The position numbers and the translations under genes were made by a program. From Cryptomeria japonica (lineage: Eukaryota > Streptophyta > Pinopsida > Cupressales > Cupressaceae): a stretch of 64,000 nucleotides of DNA. Below the pieces are notes generated by a model that saw only the letters and a program-made list of their open reading frames with translations, searched no databases and had not been told where the DNA came from. Of the stretch, positions 1-9,844 are shown piece after piece. Numbering within the stretch: the first letter of the stretch is position 1; every line of letters starts with the position of its first letter. The stretch covers positions 241,305,718-241,369,717 of the forward strand of contig NC_081406.1 in NCBI RefSeq assembly GCF_030272615.1. Reading direction: 5' to 3'.

Positions 1-51
1 CTTAACACCTTAATTCTAAGAAGTGTAAAATGACAATATCTAATTGTCCCC

Positions 52-470
52 CTATCTTTTTGTTTCCTCGCAGCCATCAAAACTTCCAATTTCAATTTCT
101 AGTGATACATATTCATTAGCAAGTGTTCGTTGTTCAGACAAATTTGGCATTAATATTTCATTGAAAATAATATCTCTACTACGAATGACATGTTTCAAAA
201 CGAGATGCTACACCCGTAGCCACATATCTCATTGCCATATTCAATAAAAATATATTTTTTGGCCTTCACATATGTGAATGAAGACCTCACGTCCATACAC
301 CTGCAAATGTCCATATAAAATTTTATTTCCCTCCCACTTCTATGAAATTTCAAAATTCAATCGAGAGCATGGACCTCAATTAAATAATACACTATTATGC
401 TGACAGCCTCGACCCAAATTATTTTTCCTAAACCTGCACATGAGAGCATTCTATACCTTAAGACTTTTAT
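52..470 (-). pseudogene. Copia pol remnant (integrase C-terminal part and linker)
   Basis: Minus-strand reading in shifting frames gives an ordered Copia polyprotein track: AGLGKIIWVEAV (about 445-403), WEGNKILYGHLQVYGREVF (about 335-281), KKYIFIEYGNE (about 263-228) and RSRDIIFNEILMPNLSEQR (about 184-128), ending at a TAG at 52-54. This is the stretch that follows the integrase core and precedes reverse transcriptase in Copia elements. At least two frameshifts and one internal stop make it non-functional. The rest of the element would lie left of the window or is lost. The family assignment rests on motif order; no LTR is visible here. Confidence 0.72.
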
Positions 471-1274
471 CATTAAAGATCCTAAAACCTCATTCAAGTC
501 TTCTCCCTTTTATTGATTCTATGACATACTAAATTTTAGATAAGATAAATAAATTAAGTAAATAATCCCTTCAAGCCATACATCTATATTGAATAGGGTT
601 TACACAATTTTGATAATTATACTTTTCTTACCATGTTGATAATTCACCTAAATGAATTGCAATATTCTTGTTTCGGGGAACTTTATTTTCTTTATTAGGT
701 GTTTGTTCCTTTCATTTCATTAGAAACCAAGACTTTTGATCAACTGAATGTCTAGCTTTTACCAAACAATCTCTCTTAACGATCCTTAGAATCTAAAACT
801 TATTCTTCAAATTATTTACATAAGAGAACATATAGTAGATCAACTAGATTATGATGAAATACTACTATTAGAAAGATGAATATTGAAAATAACTCCAGCA
901 TTCCTTATGAATGCCAAGTTCTCTATTGGATTTTACATCTAGCAGGAATCTTTAATAAATACTGATATACCAATTAGTATCCATGGCTATGTTAATTTAA
1001 GCTACCAAGCAAGATCATGTCGTATTTAAGGACGAGGTAGAATTTGATAGAGATCTTAAGTACCATATTCCAAAATATTGTAAGATTTCAATAATGCAAG
1101 TTTTCACTAGTGAACAAGTGGGGTGATGCAAAGAGAGGTAAATATGGATATGCATGGTCATCCATCAACATAATGAAGGTGGATTTCAACAGTATTGAGG
1201 TAAAAAATGCTCCAATGGATATAAACGAAAGAAGAGGAAGCACAAACAATGCGATACTTTTTGATTGAATGCCA

Positions 1275-1406
1275 CTTAGAGATGTCATCTCATGAGATAT
1301 GAATGGAAGAAAGATTTACAAAATTAGACTATGTTTAAGGCTTAGAGATGTCATCCCATGAGACGTGAATGAAAGCAATATTTACAAAATTAGACTATGT
1401 TTAAGG
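1275..1406. repeat. 66-bp direct tandem duplication
   Basis: Units 1275-1340 and 1341-1406 are both 66 bp. Each starts CTTAGAGATGTCAT and ends ACTATGTTTAAGG, with a handful of substitutions between them and no visible spacer. Confidence 0.9.
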
Positions 1407-2269
1407 CTTTCAAATATTTTAAGCAATGCAATTGGTAGATGCAAAGTCGAATTCCAAAGCCTATGTTTGCATTTTTTCCTTGACCATGCCTTAATGAAGG
1501 CTATGGGACAAGGTATCGACATCCCTTTATCATATTGGTAGACATATTAATCTAGTTAGATACTATAGTATGGCAGACATGAATGCAAATTGAACTCCAT
1601 TTGAAACCTCTCAAGTGCAATTCAGAGGATATGAGTAGATTTAAATAGAAAGTTATATCGAAAGGCTAATTAAGAATTCTATCCCAAATCTTTCTATCAA
1701 CACCCAAAGAAAATAGAGCTTAAATTATCATAGCATGTGATCAAAGCATAAAATAGAAAATATAGGATTAGTAAAGAAACATACTTGATTTACAATGCCT
1801 GCTCCAATACCATTGTCGACTCCTTAATAACATGCACAACTACTTATTGACATTCCACTTTCCCCTATGCTTCCCTTATACAAGGTAGCACAATTGTTTA
1901 AAACTATCGCTATGGCTATTTTTAAGCCTCTTAAAAAAAACTTCCTCTCATAGCAATTCATGCGATTCTCCTTCTTTATTTATGCATTTCTTCAAACTTG
2001 ATTTTTGACTTTATTTTTTTTAGTTCTCTGAAAATAGACATTTCTTTAAACTCATGTTGAATAAGTTTCTTTAATTTTGTATTAGATTTAAATTAAACTA
2101 TGTGCTTTAGAAAGAAACATTCACTCTTTATTTATAAGTTATTACTTTTAATTTTAAATAATAATATAATTTGCTTTAATTTTTTTAAAAGTGGTTTTTA
2201 TATTTCATTTTACTATATTAAAAAAAATAAAAATTCTTTAATATTTATTAAATTTTAAATCTTCTTTTC

Positions 2270-2285
2270 ATATATATATATATAT
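2270..2285. repeat. (AT)n microsatellite
   Basis: Sixteen bases of pure AT alternation inside AT-rich sequence. Confidence 0.95.
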
Positions 2286-2514
2286 GGAAAAAGGGTTAAT
2301 TGCATAACAATAATAGACTTATTACTTGTTTTATAATAAAAATATTTATGTTACATGATGTAAAAGTAAACAACGAGTCATAATTATATATTAATCTAAT
2401 AGAAGTCAAATTAAAATGGGTTGCAACATGGATGTTATAAAGTGTTTATGCTAACATCATATCACATTATCTAATAAAAATATTCACATTTCCAATTTAA
2501 AATTTAGTATCCAA

Positions 2515-3395
2515 ATTATCGAAAGAATCAAATGCAATTTGTTTATTTAATAGTCTATTTCCTTCCATCACCAATAATGCAAAAAAAAGTAATCATATTT
2601 AAAAAAACACCTTGTCCCTATGCAATGAATGATTACCTTATATGTATTTGGATGAGATATACATATCTTCAATCATAAGAACACCAACTTTCATAAGCTT
2701 GTCCTAGACATCCATGAGATTTGTAGTGGAGTGTTTATGTGAATGGAGATGGTTATGGAGGTATTCTTGCAATGACAAATTCAAATGTCATTGATGGTGA
2801 TGATGATTTGAAAATTGTATGCCTGTTTTAAGTAATTGCAAAAAACAATTGTCTGTCTATAGAGTCTCCCTCTAGAACATGAAAGTTACTTTCATATCCT
2901 TGAAAGATAAATCATAATTTTGAAAGGCAACATTAGATATAAATGATAATTGTAAATAAATCATATCACATTGTATTTAATTTATTTCTCTATTATTTAG
3001 AAAATTAAATTAGTCTTGTGTACTCGCCTCCAAATTAAAATATACTTCAAAATTATATCAAGAATCAAATACAAATCTTTTATTTAATAGTTTACTTCCT
3101 TCAACAATAAATAAAAAGAGATAATCAATTTTTTTTAAAGATCTTATCCATATTCAATGAAGTGACTACCCTATATGTGTAGAAGTGATTATCCATGTCT
3201 TCAATCATAATTACACCACTTTTGCCTTGAATTTTTTTCATCTTCTAAGTCTTCTTTTTAAGGCTTGTCCATCACACCTATGACATTATGTAATAGAATA
3301 TTTATATGAATGGAAATGGTTAGGAGTATGATTGCAACAATAAATCTAAATATTATTGATAATGATGATTATTTGAAAATTACAGCTTTTTGAAT
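2515..3395. repeat. Diverged direct duplication, two copies of about 330 bp
   Basis: Copy A (about 2515-2840) and copy B (about 3055-3390) share ordered blocks. These are the 'TATTTAATAGT..ACTTCCTTC' block, the 'CTACCCTATATGTGT/TTACCTTATATGTAT' block, 'TCTTCAATCATAA', 'GGCTTGTCC/AGCTTGTCC', 'TTTATATGAATGGAAATGGTTA' read with substitutions, and 'GATGATTATTTGAAAATT'. Divergence is substantial, so the duplication is old. No coding potential is visible in either copy. Confidence 0.75.
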
Positions 3396-3745
3396 ATGCT
3401 TACCCCAAAAAAATACTCAAGAAGGATATGCAAATCACCTTCATTTTGAAAGCTTGTAAGACTGACCAAAAATATCTAATAACATAAATATTAAACAAAC
3501 AAAACTTTAAACATCATATTCAAGTATCAAAACTAATAACAACGTTTTTATCTTTGTAACAGTTCTTTGCTTTTTTCCCTTTGCTTTTTTTCAAAATTTT
3601 AAATTTAGTTCATATCCAACCGAACGGCTACCTGGCTCGTGTGGGGGATTTGTATATCCTTATAAGCGTACCTTCCAGTGCCTTCGAATTAAATTTTTTC
3701 GTTTGTGGAGGCTCCGTTTTCGTGTGCACCTCATGCTTTACCTGC

Positions 3746-5110
3746 AAGGAATGTTGAGGTCCTGCACGGCAAGGGCAAGCACTAATTATTTCTCATGCAT
3801 TGCAAGGAGTGCGGATAATCTCTGCCAATGTTGCTGCCAGGGCATCCAACCAATGAAGACCTGCTCAATTGGGGTTTGAAGAGCTGAACGCCGAGCTCCG
3901 TTACAGGTTCTACAGCTGCTTATCTATTTTATTCTTTTCTGCCCTTCCGCACTTGCTTTGTAAAAGAGGGGGACCGCACTTTCAACAATGCTGAAGGAGC
4001 ATTTACAGGTTTCTGAATATCAGGTATGAAGAATTTTTGTTTATTTACATATATTTAAATGATCGAATTTGTTCCCTATTAGATTCGTTGTTGTAGGTAT
4101 CTGGGTTTATGAGTTTTTTTTCTCTAGTCCATCGCACTGTTTTCTTTTTCATCCTCAGTTGATTTGTGGTACAAGCCTATCTTTCCTTTTCTAAGTTATG
4201 GGTATGGCTATTCTTCTTTCTATTTGTGTTCTTTGAAAATCTCTCACTAAATTTCACTGTAATTTATGGCCACTGACATTGCTTCGTTGTTTTTCTTTTC
4301 CAGAGGCTCTATTTGCGTGAGCATTTCATTGGCGATGAGGTGAAAGCGGAGGATGCGGTGCGGGCTGTGCATTCAGCAAATTTGTGAGAGCCAGCGGGCG
4401 GGGTTTAGTCTGTGCAGTGAGACATGAAAATGCTTTGGAAGAAATGTTGAGATCCTCCACGGCAAGCACGGCTTCGGGATAATCTCTGTCAATGTTGCCG
4501 CTAGCATCTGAAGAAAAGTCTTGAGTAGGGTTTGAGAAGCAGAATGCAGAGCTCATTGTAATGTCCGAACTGCAACAGCAGAGCACCAGAATTTCGGCAC
4601 TCATTATTCAAATTGGGGGAACCGTCAGTCCTGTTTGCGTTCAAAGAGGGTCATCAGCAGTGCCTGCTTTCAACTGGTGCGAGGGTTTTATGATTATCCA
4701 TTCTCTCTCTCTTTCTCAATATTTTGCCTAATTTTATTTTCTGTTAAATCTGGATCATTGACATTCAGATGATATATGTCTTTCGGTTCCTTTTTAATTT
4801 ACAGTATTATATAGTCAGTCGATTTGTGCAACTATGAGATTGCCGATGACTTTCCGCCGCCGCCGGCCATCTCCTGCACTTGCTTTGTAAAAGAGGGAGC
4901 CCAGACTTCCAAGGATGCCAAGGGGGCATTTCCAGCTCTCTGGATATCTGGTATGAACATTTTTTGTGCATTTATATTTATTTAAATGATTGAATTCGTG
5001 ATACAAGCCTATTTTTCCTTTTATAATCTATGGCTGTGGCTGTTCTTTCTATTCGTGTTCGTTAAATTTCCCTGTAATCTCTCGAAATTGCAATTTGTTT
5101 TTCAGAGTGC
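3746..5110 (+). repeat. Tandem duplication of an exon/intron-like block (~690-bp period)
   Basis: Copy 1 begins near 3746 and copy 2 near 4438. Both carry 'AATGTTGAGRTCCTSCACGG', 'GATAATCTCTGYCAATGTTG', 'GCACTTGCTTTGTAAAAGAG', a short ATG-led segment ending at a GGTATGAA splice-donor-like site (4024 and 4951), and a T-rich stretch ending in TTTTCCAG (4303) or TTTTTCAG (5105). Matching donor and acceptor signals at equivalent places suggest duplication of a transcribed, spliced block. This part is richer in G+C and CpG than its surroundings. Confidence 0.7.
3988..4387 (+). other. Candidate two-exon short ORF (39 codons), function unknown
   Basis: Seen: ATG at 3988, 12 codons to a CAG|GTATGAAG donor, a 280-nt intron (4024-4303) with a pyrimidine tract and CCAG acceptor, then 28 codons in the same phase to TGA at 4385-4387. 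The second exon reads RLYLREHFIGDEVKAEDAV and onwards, an ordinary-looking composition. Upstream, at 3650, is a TATAAG sequence. I do not recognise the product. The duplicated copy at 4915-4950 keeps the ATG and donor but its downstream reading differs, which argues against strong coding constraint. It may equally be a spliced non-coding transcript or a 5' leader. Confidence 0.25.
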
Positions 5111-5510
5111 TAGGGTTTTACGATTATCCGTTCTCTTCTTCTTTCTCAATATTTTGGCTAATTTTATTTTTTGCTAAATCTGGATTATTTTCATTCATAT
5201 GATATATGTCTTTCTGTTCCTTTTTAATTTACAGTATTAGATAGTTTCTTCTTTCTCAATATTTTGGCTAATTTACAGTATTAGATAGTTTCTTCTTTCT
5301 GTTCCTTTTTAATTTTCATTCATATGATAAATGTCTTTCTGTTCCTTTTTAATTTACAGTATTAGATAGTTTCTTCTTTCTCAATATTTTGGCTAGTTTT
5401 ATTTTCTGCTAAATCTGGATCATTGGCATTCAGATTATATACGTCTTTTGTTCCTTTTTAATTTGCAGTATTAGATAATCAGCCGATTTGTACAACTTTG
5501 AGATTGCCAG
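4690..5510. repeat. Nested repeat block, three main copies
   Basis: A segment containing 'TTTCTCAATATTTTG', 'TAAATCTGGATCATTG/TTATTT', 'GATATATGTCTTTC', 'GTTCCTTTTTAATTTACAG' and 'TATTAGATAGT' recurs at about 4695-4835, 5110-5250 and 5370-5500. Extra partial units lie at 5245-5380. Unequal exchange or slippage has expanded the region between the duplicated block and the 5551 exon-like segment. Confidence 0.8.
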
Positions 5511-5550
5511 GACTTTCTTTCCCTTATTAATTTGCCATTTATTGTTGCAG

Positions 5551-5709
5551 AAGTGTTTCTGCAACACTGATTCTTTAGTTTTTTCGCCTACGCCACTATT
5601 TTCGAAGCAGAGGACCGCGGCAAATATGAATGCCACCTTGGAATGCAGAAGAACAAATCGGGCGCCTTTGATGGGCACATGGTGCGGAACTCGGGACCGG
5701 ATCAATGTG
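5551..5709 (+). other. Exon-like segment, 53 codons, product not recognised
   Basis: A TTGTTGCAG acceptor ends at 5550 and a GTG|GTATGT donor begins at 5710. The 159 nt between are open in the frame that reads ...MNATLECRRTNRAPLMGTW and then CGTRDRINV. The segment is GC-rich and keeps many CpG dinucleotides, unlike the AT-rich DNA on both sides. That fits an exon of an expressed gene or a captured gene fragment. The next exon is not evident in the T-rich sequence downstream. Residues do not match a family I can name; the minus strand is also open here, so coding status is uncertain. Confidence 0.35.
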
Positions 5710-5949
5710 GTATGTTTTTTCAATCCTTTTTAGGATAATATATAGATAAAATAATTATCACCTGAAACAATTTATTCCTGCAAGGGAAAAGCTATCCTAT
5801 GTATGCATAAGTTTGCATGATTTTCCCTTTTTATTTATATGATTCGTGTTCAAATGTACGTTACTAGTATTTGCAGAGTACAAATTCAATTTGAACTCTA
5901 TGTACGTTTAGTATTTACATACAGTACAATATAATGCTAGGTTTCTCTA

Positions 5950-6550
5950 TTTTCTTTTTATAATTTTTTTAAAAAATTATCATTTTATTTCTATATCATT
6001 ATATTATCTCATTTTTTCTATTTCTCAATGTTTTTGTTTTTGTTTCTAGTGTTTTCAAGTCCATTTTCCCTTTTTTTTTCATCTTTTTTCTATTATCTCC
6101 TCTGTTTTTTTTATTTTTATTTTTCTTTTTTATTTTCATTTTCTAACATTTGCTTATTGTTTTCCCTCTTTTTATCAATGTTCTCCATCTTTTGTAAGCC
6201 CCCTCTCCATTTGTTCCTTACATTCATTTTTTTTATTTTCCTTTCTACTTTTCTTTCTTTCTTTTTCTTTTTGGCTCCTTTCTCTCTTTCATGATTTTTT
6301 TTGTCTCTGTAATTTTATTTTATGTCTCTTGATTTATCCCCTTCTTTCTCTCTTCCACCCATCCCTCAATTTTTCATTTCTTGTATCTTTTTGAGCTTGC
6401 ATCTTTTATTTTTATTTTATTTTATTATATTTTTTCCTTTCTAATTGAGTGTCTTTTATTCCTTTTTATCTTTCTCTTTATTGCCATCTCCCCCTCATTC
6501 TTTATTCCTTGCATATATTTTTCTTTCATTCTTTCTCTCTCTATTTTCAG
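5950..6550. repeat. T-rich, low-complexity pyrimidine tract
   Basis: About 600 bases of TTTTC/TTTTA-rich sequence on the plus strand. Phe/Leu-rich open frames here (for example 6028-6294) follow from composition and are not genes. It is followed by repetitive 'ACACTAGACATTAAACCC'-style sequence to about 6850 that holds nothing recognisable. Confidence 0.7.
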
Positions 6551-7824
6551 AACTTGGACCCTTCAAATCAAACCTTGCCCATTGAAAGCCTATACTCTAA
6601 ACAATGAAACAATGAAACTAGAACTTGTGACACTAGACATTAAACCCTAGACTTTATACTCTATTTTGTAGAATGTGGATCATATACTCTAAATATTAGA
6701 ATTTGAACATTGAGACCTAAAACATGAAGCTTAGCCCTTGGAAATTTGATCCTTGACACTAAAACTTTTGATTCAAGATTGTGCATTCTAGACTATGAAA
6801 TCTCTGTGTGGAAACCTTCAAACCAAGACAAGGATTGTAAACCTAAGTATCCTACATATATGTATACAATTGACATTGTGAAATTGAAGCCAATTATTCT
6901 TGCATATAAATTTTAAGCTTCTATTTGGCTATCCTCAAATTTACAATAGATAGTGTTAGGTTTAAAGGTAAGTGCACCAAGATGGTGAACAAAAAGGGGG
7001 GTATAAGTGGCCACTTTTTTTCTTTCTGAAAATGGGTAAACCTGAACTTCAAAGAGATATTTGAAGGTCATGCACTAAAACCTAGGAGTTGAGAAAAGAA
7101 TAAGAATTGTAGTGCTCTGAATCTAGTTTCTAAACTACTAAATTTTTCTTAAATTGGATAAGATTAAGAGGGTCAAACTTTTCACGCACGAAAAACTGTT
7201 CTTGATTTTTTCAAAAAAATATAACGTAGCTATTTTTGTGCGTTGCACAAAATAAATAATTAGATTTACTAGTTTTCAAAACCCTTTGGTAGGATGATAG
7301 GTTAGAGTGATATCTAGAAGTTGTGTATATTTTTGTAATTTTTTGTTGAGTATTTTTTTCTTATGATTTTTTGAAGTGACCGTATCCTGAAAATTTGGTA
7401 CTTATTCGTGCGCTAGGCATAACTTGCATCAAAATAATCGAAAATGAAAACTTATTTTTTAAAAGTGTATAGAATCTAGTGTAGAACAATAATATGTAAT
7501 TTATTTTGAATTTGGTCAAGTATATAAAAAGTTATTAAAAAAAATGGTAACCATATGTCTATGAGGACTGTCAAGGCACTAGTAAAGAAAATTAAAGTTT
7601 ACTATGCCAATGTTGTCCAAAAATAGAAAAAATTATATAGTCAGAAAATTGAGAAGACGTGTGAGATTATGGTGGTAATTTTAGAGATACCTACTTGATC
7701 ATTTGTAAATCGACGATGACAAAGTTGAGAAATCATGTTGGAAGATGAAAAAACGTGTAAAGGGACAAAAATGGGGGAAAAATGGGCTTGCAATCCTTAG
7801 GGTCATTTTCTAACTCTCTTACCA

Positions 7825-8045
7825 AGCCAAAACTCGCACGGGTTTTGTAAAACAAAAAGTACTATTCATAGTTCTTCATAACCTGCATGGGTTTTGAAAA
7901 ACAAAAAGTACTATTCATAATTTTTCATAACCCGCACAAGTTTTGAAAAACAAAAAATATTATTCATAGTTCTACATAAACCATATGGGTTATGTAGAAC
8001 TAAAACCATTATTTTGTGTTTCACAAAACCCGTACAGGTTATGAA
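7825..8045. repeat. Left subterminal array of palindromic units
   Basis: Five imperfect units carry an AACC-CG-CACGGGTTTTG-type core, as in CTCGCACGGGTTTTG, AACCTGCATGGGTTTTG, AACCCGCACAAGTTTTG, ACCATATGGGTTATG and ACCCGTACAGGTTATG. They are separated by 'AAACAAAAAGTACTATTCATA' with substitutions. Spacing is about 45-55 bp. Confidence 0.85.
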
Positions 8046-8207
8046 GACATAATAATGTATGATTGTAAACTTAGCATTTACTACACATATGTAAAGACAT
8101 ACATATATAAATGTGTTTATGTATGTATATATGCATATATATAATTATATATACATATATTAATATAGATATATGTATATATGTTTGTATACATGCATGT
8201 CTCCTTT

Positions 8208-8379
8208 ATTTTCCTCTCTCTCTCATCTTCATTCCCCATCACTGTATTTGTCTATTCTAAGCCCTAATTATCCTCCTTGAGTTCTATCTCATATCTCTCC
8301 CCCTCACACTTCTCTCTCTGCCGAGTCTCTCACCCTTTTCTCATTCTCATTCTCTCTCTACCTCATGTCTCTCACCCTC

Positions 8380-8418
<39 letters not shown>

Positions 8419-8517
8419 GTTATCCTATCCTATTCTCACCCTCTCCCCCTTCTCTCTCTTTCTATCCCCCTCCCTCTCCTTCTCCCACCTCTCCCTCCGC
8501 CTCTCCATAGCTTAGCC

Positions 8518-8553
<36 letters not shown>

Positions 8554-9124
8554 CCCACTTTCTCTTTCTCTCCCTCTCCCCCTCTCCTTTTCCCAATCTC
8601 CCTCTCTCTCCTTCTCCTTTTCCTAATCGCCCTCTCTCCCTCTCCCTCCATCCCCGCCTCTCTCTCTCTCCCCCTTTGCTTTTCTGAATCTCCCTCTCTC
8701 TCCCTCTCCCTCTCCCCCTCTCATTTTCCCAATCTCTCTCTCTCTCCCTCTCCCTCTCTCCCTCTCCCTCTCCCCCTCTCATTTTCCCAATCTCCCTCTC
8801 TCTCCCTCTCCCTCTCCACCCTATCCTTATCCTATTCTCTCTCTCTCTCTCTTTCTCTCTCCCCCTCTCTATCTCACTCTCCCTCTCTTCCTATCCTCTT
8901 CTCTCTATCTATAACTCTTTGCCCCTCTCCTCCTCTCCTTTTCCCAAACTCTCTCCTCCCCCCCCTCTCTCTCACCTCCTCTCCCCCTACTCTCTCTCTC
9001 CCCCTCTCCTTTTCCTAATCTCCCTCCCTCCCCCTCTCCTTATCCTACTCTCTCTCTCTCTCTCTCTTTCCCAATCTCCTTCTCCCCCTCTCCTTTTCCT
9101 AATCTCCCTATCTCTCCCTCTCCA

Positions 9125-9180
<56 letters not shown>

Positions 9181-9271
9181 CTCTTCCCCCTCTCTTCCTA
9201 TCCCCTTCTCTCTCTATCTCTAACTCTCTTCATCCCCCTCTCCTTATCCTATTCTATCCCTCTTCCTACTC

Positions 9272-9307
<36 letters not shown>
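8208..9307. repeat. 1.1-kb CT-rich pyrimidine tract with many (CT)n runs
   Basis: The plus strand is almost purely pyrimidine, with uninterrupted (TC)n runs near 8382-8416, 8520-8550 and 9129-9176 and imperfect CTCCCCCTCTCC units between. The long Ser/Leu/Pro-rich frame across 8365-9018 and its Arg/Glu-rich antisense follow from composition. Such tracts can form triplex DNA. Confidence 0.95.
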
Positions 9308-9310
<3 letters not shown>

Positions 9311-9324
9311 CTTCCTATTTGGTT

Positions 9325-9690
9325 CCTAGTTTTATATAACCTGTATGGGTTATGCAAAACTAAGACAAAAACTTATAGTTTTGCATAACCCGCGGGTTTC
9401 TAAAAAGTATAATGTTCCTCAAAACTAGTACGGGTTTTGAGGAACTTTTCATTTTTTATTATAAAAAAATAATGTTCCTCAAAACCAGTACAGGTTTTGA
9501 GGAACTTTTGATTTTTTACTATAAAATATGGGTTTTGAGGACCTTTTTATTTTTTATTATAAAATGTAATTTTCCTCAAAACTCATACAAGTTTTGATGA
9601 ACTTTTTTTTTTTTAATTATTTTTGGCTAGGCTTGGTGTTACCAAGCCTAGTGCATTTTTGAATTTCCAAAACATGCACGGGTTATGAGA
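9325..9690. repeat. Right subterminal array of palindromic units
   Basis: Units such as CCTCAAAACTAGTACGGG TTTTGAGG (9417-9445) are near-perfect hairpins. They recur at 9477-9505 and in decayed form at 9528-9603, separated by 'TTTTTTATTATAAAA'. Upstream is a GTTTTGCATAACCCGCGGG hairpin arm at about 9376-9396. The cores match the left array in sequence class but not in detail. Confidence 0.85.
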
Positions 9691-9844
9691 AATTTCATTT
9701 TTTTTTTTGCATGTGGCCACTTTTCTGTTCACCATCTTGGTGCACTTACCCAATGACCATTGTACATGTAAAATAGACAAAAAAAACACTAATCAATCTA
9801 CAAACCCCAACTAATACTTGATTTCAACATTTTCAAACAATTGT

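Larger units (their letters stand above)
471..3640. other. AT-rich intergenic interval without a recognisable gene
   Basis: No reading frame here has recognisable motifs or length. The interval holds a 66-bp tandem duplication, a short AT microsatellite and a diverged duplication, listed separately. The rest is AT-rich unassigned sequence, probably old transposon debris. Confidence 0.5.
6967..9750. mobile_element. Non-autonomous DNA transposon with perfect 25-bp terminal inverted repeats
   Basis: The left end (6967-6991) and right end (9726-9750) are a perfect 25-bp inverted repeat beginning GGTAAGTGCACCAAGATGG. Similarity continues inward through AAAA and AGTGGCCAC. The 2.78-kb interior has no transposase-like frame. 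It contains two arrays of palindromic subterminal repeats (about 7825-8045 and 9325-9600) on either side of a 1.1-kb CT tract. No target site duplication is clear in the flanks, so the superfamily is unresolved. Subterminal repeat arrays recall CACTA-like elements, but the termini do not start CACTA. A related terminus lies at 11858-11899, so this could instead be part of a larger element running to 11899. Confidence 0.8.

Noticed and set aside
4326-4604. 92-codon minus-strand frame in the duplicated 4-kb block
   Set aside because: It overlaps splice-signal-bearing plus-strand sequence, is not open in the sister copy, and shows no known motif.
5430-5723. 97-codon minus-strand frame over the exon-like segment
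   Set aside because: Splice signals fit the plus strand only; the minus frame has no acceptor or donor at matching borders.
8365-9018. Long Ser/Leu/Pro-rich open frame and its Arg/Glu-rich antisense partner
   Set aside because: Both are direct translations of (CT)n repeats; no start context, motif or non-repeat content supports a gene.
9412-9597. 61-codon frame with repeated FLKTSTGFEEL
   Set aside because: A translation of the palindromic subterminal repeats, which are non-coding hairpins.
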